Assembly (NCBI RefSeq): GCF_017873095.1 | Contig: NZ_JAGGJU010000008.1 | Coordinates: 124,001 to 188,000, forward strand | Direction: 5' to 3' | DNA: 64,000 nt | From: Heterorhizobium halophytocola | Lineage (GTDB): Bacteria > Pseudomonadota > Alphaproteobacteria > Rhizobiales > Rhizobiaceae | Part shown: positions 43,977-49,777 of the stretch, in pieces | Position numbering within the stretch: position 1 is the stretch's first letter | How the letters are laid out: every line of letters starts with the position of its first letter | The notes under the pieces: model-generated | Told to the model about the DNA's origin: nothing | Databases searched by the model: none | Seen by the model: the letters and a program-made list of their open reading frames with translations, nothing else | Made by a program: the position numbers and the translations under genes

Positions 43977-46355
43977 TCATTGTCCCATCAGGACATCCAG
44001 CAGTGTGGAGCGGTGCGGCTGCGGTTTCTGCGGCTGGCCGTCAGCGCCGACGCTTCCCGGAGGAACCGGACCGCCACCGATCGAGCCGGGCGGAAGCGGA
44101 TCTGCCGGCGCCTGCTGATAGGGGTCGTTCGGATAGGCCTGGCCATTGGACGGCTGGGCGAAGGGATCCGATCCGTCCTGTGCCGGCTGCGGCTGGGTCT
44201 GCTGCATCTGCTGCTGCTCTTGCTGCTGCGGTGTCAGCGCCGGCGGGGCCTGCGATGTGGGGGCGGGCGGATAGGCCGTGCTCGGGTCGGAACTGCCGAA
44301 GATTTCCTTCAACACCTTGCTGACCGAGATCGTATCGTCCGGCGCCTGGGCGGGCTGGCTGTAATCCTCGCCGAGCGGCGAGGGCGTCAGGCCCTTGTGG
44401 GCGGCAGTCATGAAGTCGTGCCAGGCGGTCGCCGGCAGCGTGCCGCCGGTCACATGCTTCATCGGCTTGCCGTCGTCATTGCCGAGCCATACGCCGGTGG
44501 TCAGCTGCGAGGTATAGCCGACAAACAGCGCATCGCGGGAATTCTGCGTCGTGCCGGTCTTGCCGGCTGTCTGCCAGCCCTTGACCGCCGCCTTCTTGCC
44601 GGTGCCGTCGCGCACGACGCCCATCAGCATGGAATTCATCTCGCTGACGACCTGGTCGCTCAGCACCCGCGGCGGGTTGCCGTAGTCGGACTGATAGAGA
44701 ACATCGCCGGACACCGAGGTGATCCGCGAAATGATATGGGGCGTCGCCTTGAAGCCGCCATTCATGAACGGGGCATAGGCCGATGTCAGCTCCAGCAGCG
44801 AGACTTCCGAGGTGCCGAGCGCAATCGAGGCATTCGGCTGCAGGTCGGATTCGATGCCGAGCCGGTGGGCGATCTTGATCACCTGCGGCGGTCCGACCTC
44901 CTGGACCAGTTGGGCGGCGACCGTGTTCAGCGATTCCGCCAGCGCATGGGCAAGCGTCACCGGCCCGCTATAGGTCTTCTCGTAGTTCTCCGGCGTCCAG
45001 TTGCCGATCTTGACCGGCGCGTCATTGCGGATCGAATCGGGCGTGTCGCCGATCTCCATCGCCGCGGTATAGACGAAGGGCTTGAAGGCGGAGCCCGGCT
45101 GGCGCTTGGCCTTGATCGCGCGGTTGAACTGGCTGGTTGCATAATCGCGGCCGCCGACCAGCGCCCGGATCGCGCCGGTGCCATCCACCGAGACGAGGGC
45201 GCCCTGCGAGGCATTGTATTTGGCGCCGTTCTTGTCGAGCACGTGCTGGATCGCCTGCTCGGCCTCTTTCTCCCAGGCCGGGTCGATCGTCGTCTCGACC
45301 ACCACGTCCTGCTTCAGTGGCCCGAGGATCGACTTGGCCTCGGCCGTCACCATGTCGGCGACATATTGGCCGGCGCCGCTGAAATAGCTCTTCGACTTGG
45401 AGGCCGGCTGCGACATGGCTGTCTTGACCTGGTCCTCGGTGATGAAGCCCGTCTCCTTCATCGCGCCGAGTACCACCTGGGCGCGCGCCTTTGCGGCATC
45501 CGGGTCATGGGCCGGCGACAATCGGGAAGGAGCTTTCAGAAGGCCTGCCAGAATGGCGGCCTCGCCCAGCGTCACATCACGCGCGGATTTGTTGAAATAC
45601 CGGTGCGATGCGGCTTCCACCCCATAGGAATTGGCGCCGAAATAGACCCGGTTGAGATACATCGCCAGGATCTGGTCCTTGGAGAACTTGTGCTCCAGCC
45701 AGAAAGCCAGCATGACTTCCTGAATCTTGCGCTCCAGCGTCCGGTCGGGCGAGAGGAACAGGTTCTTGGCAAGCTGCTGGGTAAGGGTCGAACCGCCCTG
45801 GATGCTGCGTCCGGTCAGGTTGTTGACCACGGCGCGGGCGAGGCCGAGCGGATCGACGCCGAAATGCGAATAGAACCGCCGGTCCTCGATCGCGATCACG
45901 GCCTCCGGAATATAGGGGGACATCTCGTCCAGGCCGACAGCCTCGCCGCCGGTCAGTCCGCGATTGGCCAGCACCGTTCCGTCCGATGCGACGATCTTCA
46001 GGTTCGGCGGGCGTGCCGGAATGGTCCAGCTGCTGGCACTCGGCATCTGGGCCGCGTAGTAGCCGATCAGGCAGGCAACCGCGATGCCGCCCCAGATGCC
46101 CAGGACGATACCCCAGTAGAACAGCCGGCGGACGAGCCCGAACAAACCGCCACGCGAACCGCCCCGGTCCTTCTTCGACCGCTTGGACTTGCCGGACGTC
46201 TTGCCCGAACGTCTGGGCTTGCGGCCCTCTCCCGTGTCCTGCCCGCGGACCCGATCGCGTGAATCGAGCCTCAGGTCGTCGTCATCGCGGGAATTGTCCG
46301 AGCGGCCACCGAGCGTCGGCTCGATGCGCTGTCTGGATTTATGTCTGCCGGCCAT
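43977..46355 (-). CDS. Class A penicillin-binding protein (bifunctional transglycosylase/transpeptidase, PBP1A family)
   Basis: A 792-aa peptidoglycan synthase. A basic, disordered cytoplasmic N-terminus (about 70 residues) precedes one membrane segment (about 80-100). The GT51 domain shows the catalytic Glu157 in VIAIEDRRFYSHFG and SIQGGSTLTQQLAKNLFLSP. The transpeptidase domain has the active Ser in RQPGSAFKPFVYTAAME (SxxK), SLNT (SxN) and GKTGTTQ (KTG). A Pro/Gln-rich tail of about 100 residues closes it. A perfect CtrA-type box lies 150 nt upstream of the start. Confidence 0.94.
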   Translation of the reverse strand: MAGRHKSRQRIEPTLGGRSDNSRDDDDLRLDSRDRVRGQDTGEGRKPRRSGKTSGKSKRSKKDRGGSRGGLFGLVRRLFYWGIVLGIWGGIAVACLIGYYAAQMPSASSWTIPARPPNLKIVASDGTVLANRGLTGGEAVGLDEMSPYIPEAVIAIEDRRFYSHFGVDPLGLARAVVNNLTGRSIQGGSTLTQQLAKNLFLSPDRTLERKIQEVMLAFWLEHKFSKDQILAMYLNRVYFGANSYGVEAASHRYFNKSARDVTLGEAAILAGLLKAPSRLSPAHDPDAAKARAQVVLGAMKETGFITEDQVKTAMSQPASKSKSYFSGAGQYVADMVTAEAKSILGPLKQDVVVETTIDPAWEKEAEQAIQHVLDKNGAKYNASQGALVSVDGTGAIRALVGGRDYATSQFNRAIKAKRQPGSAFKPFVYTAAMEIGDTPDSIRNDAPVKIGNWTPENYEKTYSGPVTLAHALAESLNTVAAQLVQEVGPPQVIKIAHRLGIESDLQPNASIALGTSEVSLLELTSAYAPFMNGGFKATPHIISRITSVSGDVLYQSDYGNPPRVLSDQVVSEMNSMLMGVVRDGTGKKAAVKGWQTAGKTGTTQNSRDALFVGYTSQLTTGVWLGNDDGKPMKHVTGGTLPATAWHDFMTAAHKGLTPSPLGEDYSQPAQAPDDTISVSKVLKEIFGSSDPSTAYPPAPTSQAPPALTPQQQEQQQMQQTQPQPAQDGSDPFAQPSNGQAYPNDPYQQAPADPLPPGSIGGGPVPPGSVGADGQPQKPQPHRSTLLDVLMGQ

Positions 46356-46503
46356 GCGTGCTGGTGGCGCTCCTTGGATGAATAAGCTCGCCCGCCCGGC
46401 TTGCTCTTGTCTGGTGCGGCCGTCCCGGCTGTCTGGATGGACCTTTGGCGGTCCGCCGGGAGGGCATGGAACTGAAATCTAGCTGAACTGTAATTACGGC
46501 GAT

Positions 46504-46519
46504 TTAAGGGGTGGTTAAC
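46504..46519. promoter_or_regulatory. CtrA-type binding box upstream of the class A PBP gene
   Basis: TTAA-GGGGTGG-TTAAC matches the alphaproteobacterial CtrA consensus TTAA-N7-TTAAC exactly. It lies in the 218-bp gap between the PBP gene (start 46355, minus) and the YbaK-type gene. The PBP gene is the only gene start it can serve. CtrA control of cell-wall synthesis would fit its cell-cycle role; binding is inferred. Confidence 0.6.
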
Positions 46520-46573
46520 CGATGGTTGCCGATGTCTGCCCCAGGTGTCCGATCACGGGACTATCCTGCGCCA

Positions 46574-47032
46574 TTACTGGCAAACGTCAACCCAGCTGGC
46601 CCCGGTGATCTCGGCCAGACGCTGGGGCGCGACGACGACGGCCGAATTGGTGGCTCCCGCGGCCGGGACCACCGTTTCGAACGCCTTCAGCGAGACGTCG
46701 CAATAGACGGGTATCTGCGTTGCAAGGCCGAACGGGCAGACGCCGCCGACCGGATGAGAGGTGCGCTCCAGCACCTCGTCCGCACCCAGCATGCGCGGCT
46801 TTGCGCCGAACTGGTCCTTGAACTTGCGGTTGTCGAGGCGGCGCGTGCCGGCAGCAACTACAAGGATGACGTCCTCGCCCACCCTCAGGCAGATGGTCTT
46901 GGCGATCTGGTCGGGTTCGACCCCGTGCGCCTGCGCGGCAAGCGTGACGGTCGCCGAACTGGCTTCCGTCTCGATCACGGACAGGTCGGGCGCATGGGTT
47001 GCCAGGAATGCAGTTACCGATTGCAGGCTCAT
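46574..47032 (-). CDS. YbaK/EbsC family aminoacyl-tRNA deacylase
   Basis: A 152-aa stand-alone editing-domain protein related to the ProRS INS domain, starting MSLQSVTAFLATHAPDLSVI. Conserved elements are QIAKTICLRVGEDVILVVAA, DNRKFKDQFGAKPRMLGADE, HPVGGVCPFGLATQIPVYCD and a Gly/Ala-rich end. Members hydrolyse mischarged tRNA-Pro or tRNA-Cys; which substrate applies here is unknown. The start at 47032 is the family start, although the frame is open 22 codons upstream. Confidence 0.9.
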   Translation of the reverse strand: MSLQSVTAFLATHAPDLSVIETEASSATVTLAAQAHGVEPDQIAKTICLRVGEDVILVVAAGTRRLDNRKFKDQFGAKPRMLGADEVLERTSHPVGGVCPFGLATQIPVYCDVSLKAFETVVPAAGATNSAVVVAPQRLAEITGASWVDVCQ

Positions 47033-47243
47033 GATGGACTTTACTCGGGTTCGATCCGTTGTTCTTGGATGTTTCGGTCCGTGCCGGCGACGGTGCAAGT
47101 GTTATCCGTCGTTGCGGCCTGGAACTGTCTGCCTCTTGAACTTCCGCAGCCCGATCCCCACCTGTAGTTCATCGCGGCCCGGCAGTGTCGGTATCTTGAG
47201 GCATCCAAGGGATGTTTCGATCTGATGCGGTTCTTGTTTCGCG

Positions 47244-47259
47244 TTAACCGATTGTTAAC
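47244..47259. promoter_or_regulatory. CtrA-type binding box in front of the sRNA at 47268
   Basis: TTAA-CCGATTG-TTAAC is an exact match to TTAA-N7-TTAAC. It overlaps the -35/-10 interval of a weak promoter-like pair (CTTGTT 47233-47238, TAACGA 47256-47261), just before the predicted sRNA start. The nearest gene start on the other strand is 212 nt away. Its position would suit direct activation or repression by CtrA. Confidence 0.6.
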
Positions 47260-47267
47260 GATTTCAC

Positions 47268-47412
47268 GAGATCATGGGCGTATTGGAAAGGCTGCGGCCT
47301 CACGGCCCTGCGCCTTTCCAGCGAGATGTTCACCGGACGCCTGACCACGGATGTACTGGCAGGCGCGCCGGATGAACTGAAAAAAGGTCGGGTATCCCCC
47401 GGCCTTTTGCTT
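47268..47412 (+). ncRNA. Structured small RNA with intrinsic terminator, paralogue of the RNA at 33892-34045
   Basis: Three hairpins follow one another. Hairpin 1 (47285-47319) is GGAAAGGC/GCCTTTCC around a GGCC-TCAC-GGCC core. Hairpin 2 (47338-47365) is CGCCTG/CAGGCG enclosing ACCACGGATGTACTGG, extended outward by CCGG/CCGG and GTTCA/TGAAC to 47328-47377. A terminator follows (47382-47412). The hairpin-2 loop with flanks (GACCACGGATGTACTGGC) is identical to the minus-strand RNA 13 kb away, while the stem bases differ and still pair. No plus-strand gene lies downstream for over 2 kb, so a free sRNA is likely. The 5' end is an estimate. Confidence 0.75.
47382..47412. terminator. Bidirectional intrinsic terminator (sRNA and dipeptidase)
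   Basis: AAAAGGTCGGG (47382-47392) pairs with the segment CCCGGCCTTTT (47398-47408) through one G-U pair, with T-runs on both strands. On the plus strand it ends the sRNA; on the minus strand it lies 20 nt past the dipeptidase stop. Confidence 0.88.
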
Positions 47413-47431
47413 TTTCAGATCCTGTCGCCCC

Positions 47432-48820
47432 TTACACCGCAAGCGCTGCGATGATGCGGATCCAGGAGCGGATGCCCTTCTGGAACGAGGCCAGTTCGTA
47501 TTTTTCGTTCGGCGAATGGATACGGTCGTCGACGAGGCCGAAGCCGACCATCAGCGAATCCATGCCGAGCATCTTCTGGAAATCGCCGACGATCGGGATC
47601 GAGCCACCCATGCCGACCACGACGGCCGGCTTTGGCCATTCATCCGACAGGGCGGCCTTGGCCTTGGTCAGGAAGTCCGAATCATATCCGAGCAGAATGG
47701 CCGGCGAGGCGCCGTGCTCGTGGAACTCGACCGAGCAGTCGGCCGGGATCTTCGAGCGGACATAGGCACGAAAGCTCTCGCGGATCTTGGCCGGATCCTG
47801 TTCGCCGACCAGGCGGAAGGACACCTTGGCCGAGGCCTGGGCGGCGATCACCGTCTTGAAGCCTTCGCCGGTATAGCCGCCGATGATGCCGTTGACCTCT
47901 GCCGTCGGCCGCGCCCAGGTCAGCTCCAGCACCGACCGGCCCTTTTCGCCGGAGGGAACGGAAAGCCCGACTTCGCCCAGAAATCCGTCCGCGCCGCGGC
48001 CCAGCGTCTCCCAGGATGCCTTGATATTCTCCGGCGTTTCCTCGACGCCTTCATAAAAGCCGGGCACCGTGACGCGACCGGTTTCGTCATGCAGGCCGGC
48101 CAGGATATCGCTCAGGATATGGATCGGGTTGGCCGCGGCCCCACCGAAAAGACCCGAATGCAGGTCGCGGTCGGCGGCCTTGACGATGATCTCCTCGCCG
48201 AGCAGGCCGCGCAGCGTAGCGGCGATCGCCGGCGTCTCGCGGTCCCACATGCCGGTGTCGCACACCATGGCGAATTCCGCCTTCAGCTCGTCGGCATTGG
48301 CCTCGAGGAAAGGCTTCAGCGAAGGCGAGCCGGATTCTTCCTCGCCTTCGAACAGGATGGTGATGCGGATCGGCAGGCCGCCCTTGGCGTCCTTGTAGGC
48401 GCGGCAGGCCTCGACAAAGGTCATCAGCTGGCCCTTGTCGTCGGCGGTGCCGCGGCCGGTAATCACCTGGCGGCCCGGCTCCAGTTCCTTGACCGCCGGC
48501 GAGAAGGGATCGTTTTCCCACAGGTTCAGCGGATCGACCGGCTGCACGTCATAGTGCCCGTAAAACAGCACATGCGGCGCATCCGGCTTATCGGCCGCGT
48601 GGTGGGCGACGACCATCGGATGGCCGGGCGTGTCGCGTATCGTCGCCTCGAAACCAAGCTCGTTGAGCGCTGCCGTCAGCCACTCGGCGGCCTTGCTGCA
48701 ATCGGCCTTGTACGCCGGATCCGTCGAGATCGACGGGATCCGGACGAGGTCGAACAGGCGTTCGAGGCTGGCGCTGAAGTTCTCGTCGGCCTTGGCGAGA
48801 ATGGCGGTTGTATCGGTCAT
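47432..48820 (-). CDS. M20 family dipeptidase
   Basis: A 462-aa dinuclear zinc peptidase of the M20/CNDP type, starting MTDTTAILAKADENFSASLE. Metal and catalytic residues lie in FYGHYDVQPVDPLNLW (His, Asp), GRGTADDKGQLM (Asp), ILFEGEEESGSPSL (Glu-Glu), MVCDTGMWD (Asp) and VDDRIHSPNEKYEL (His). The lid domain has DLHSGLFGGAAANP. It is probably cytoplasmic, as no signal peptide is visible. The terminator at 47382 ends it; marR lies upstream on the same strand. Confidence 0.93.
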   Translation of the reverse strand: MTDTTAILAKADENFSASLERLFDLVRIPSISTDPAYKADCSKAAEWLTAALNELGFEATIRDTPGHPMVVAHHAADKPDAPHVLFYGHYDVQPVDPLNLWENDPFSPAVKELEPGRQVITGRGTADDKGQLMTFVEACRAYKDAKGGLPIRITILFEGEEESGSPSLKPFLEANADELKAEFAMVCDTGMWDRETPAIAATLRGLLGEEIIVKAADRDLHSGLFGGAAANPIHILSDILAGLHDETGRVTVPGFYEGVEETPENIKASWETLGRGADGFLGEVGLSVPSGEKGRSVLELTWARPTAEVNGIIGGYTGEGFKTVIAAQASAKVSFRLVGEQDPAKIRESFRAYVRSKIPADCSVEFHEHGASPAILLGYDSDFLTKAKAALSDEWPKPAVVVGMGGSIPIVGDFQKMLGMDSLMVGFGLVDDRIHSPNEKYELASFQKGIRSWIRIIAALAV

Positions 48821-48914
48821 GAACCTGGTCCTGCTGGTTGGAATCGATGGCGACGATAGACCAAGCGCCGCCCCGTTTCGAGGGGCAGTTGCCGGAAGAA
48901 CAATTTCGCGGATG

Positions 48915-49358
48915 TCAGGTCTCGAGCTTGCGGCCATTGTCGATGGCCCAGCGGATATATTCCAGCATCAGCTCTTTCTCGAAGCGGCGGAAACCGGAAA
49001 ACAGCGCGTCATCGGCCTCCTCGGCGGCCGTGAGGGCTTCTTCCTGAAGCGCCCGCGCCGGCTCGGTCAGATAGATACGTTGCGCGCGCCTGTCGTTCGG
49101 ATGCGGCTTCTTCTCGATCAGCCCGTCGCGCTGCATCCGCGCAAGCGTGTTGGCCATGGTTGCCTGTTCGACATCGATCCGCTGCAGCAACTGGGCCTGG
49201 GTCAGGCCGTCCTCGTCCCAGAGCGCCAGCAGGATGGGGAATTGTCCGGGAGAGAAGCCGAGTTTCGCGGCGCGCGCCTGAAGCGAGCGCGTGAAGGCCT
49301 TGGCAAGTTGTGCCGCCAGGTATGTAGCCGAACCGTTACGATCGAAACCCATGTCCAA
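48915..49358 (-). CDS. MarR family transcriptional regulator
   Basis: A 147-aa winged-helix repressor: FSPGQFPILLALWDEDGLTQ leads into the recognition helix region LLQRIDVEQATMANTLARMQ, and the wing is IEKKPHPNDRRAQRIYLTE with the conserved DxRxxR. The signal and targets are unknown. It lies 94 nt upstream of the dipeptidase gene on the same strand. The marR-polA spacer is the site where S. meliloti encodes the sRNA Smr7C/MmgR, if I recall the context correctly. Confidence 0.9.
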   Translation of the reverse strand: MDMGFDRNGSATYLAAQLAKAFTRSLQARAAKLGFSPGQFPILLALWDEDGLTQAQLLQRIDVEQATMANTLARMQRDGLIEKKPHPNDRRAQRIYLTEPARALQEEALTAAEEADDALFSGFRRFEKELMLEYIRWAIDNGRKLET

Positions 49359-49777
49359 TGGTTAAGCGGTTTCACGGGATCGGACAAGATAAATCGCAGG
49401 CGATGGATCTCGGGTGACTTGGGTGGATGTGGCTGGGGCCCGGATAAATCAAAACCGCCATGACTGGGGGATAGTCATGGCGGTTTGAATGAGGGAACAA
49501 AGGCCCGGAGAGGGGGATAAGGCCTTTGCCCAACCTGACGCGGGCGGGGGACGAGCCGGCAATCAGGTGGCGGCGTGATCAAGCGCCGCTGAGGAACAAA
49601 TGAGCTTCTGAAAGCGGTTTTTCAAGGAATTTAAGATTACAATGTCGTAAGGTTGGATCGGCCTGCAAAACAGGGCTTCCGGCACTGTCAGAACATGGCG
49701 GCAATCCCTGTTGTCAGACGGCTTGGCGGTCCGGATCGGCATGGACCTTTTCCGCCGCCCGCGCTAAGCAGTGAGCC
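49359..49777. other. 419-bp marR/polA intergenic region
   Basis: No protein gene is supported. It contains the twin-hairpin RNA element at 49450-49531 and a further 6-bp hairpin, GCGGCG (49570-49575) with CGCCGC (49584-49589). The last 150 bp before polA should carry its promoter, but no strong -35/-10 pair was found. Confidence 0.6.
49450..49531. ncRNA. Twin-hairpin RNA element, candidate alpha-r7 (Smr7C/MmgR-like) sRNA
   Basis: Hairpin A is a perfect 14-bp AAACCGCCATGACT/AGTCATGGCGGTTT (49452-49486) with loop GGGGGAT. Hairpin B is CAAAGGCC/GGCCTTTG (49498-49528) with a loop containing GGGGGATA. Both plus-strand loops thus expose GGGGGATA at the same place; on the minus strand they would show TATCCCCC. 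A -10-like GATAAA at 49443 favours plus-strand transcription of about 77 nt, while the T-rich tail past hairpin A favours minus. Position between marR and polA matches my memory of the alpha-r7 family, which is not checked. Confidence 0.65.

Larger units (their letters stand above)
47033..47431. other. 399-bp intergenic region with a CtrA box and an sRNA gene
   Basis: No protein-coding gene is supported. The first 200 bp, upstream of the YbaK gene, show nothing clear. From 47233 there is a weak promoter with a perfect CtrA-type box, then a structured RNA ending at a bidirectional terminator. These are listed separately. Confidence 0.6.

Noticed and set aside
43980..46262. A 760-codon open frame on the plus strand opposite the PBP gene
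   Set aside because: It is an antisense shadow of a GC-rich gene. The minus strand has all catalytic motifs of a class A PBP; the plus-strand translation is Arg/His/Gly-rich and matches nothing.
47221..47431. Short plus-strand reading frames in the spacer with the sRNA
   Set aside because: They are under 45 codons, lack ribosome sites and overlap stable hairpins; the RNA explanation fits better.
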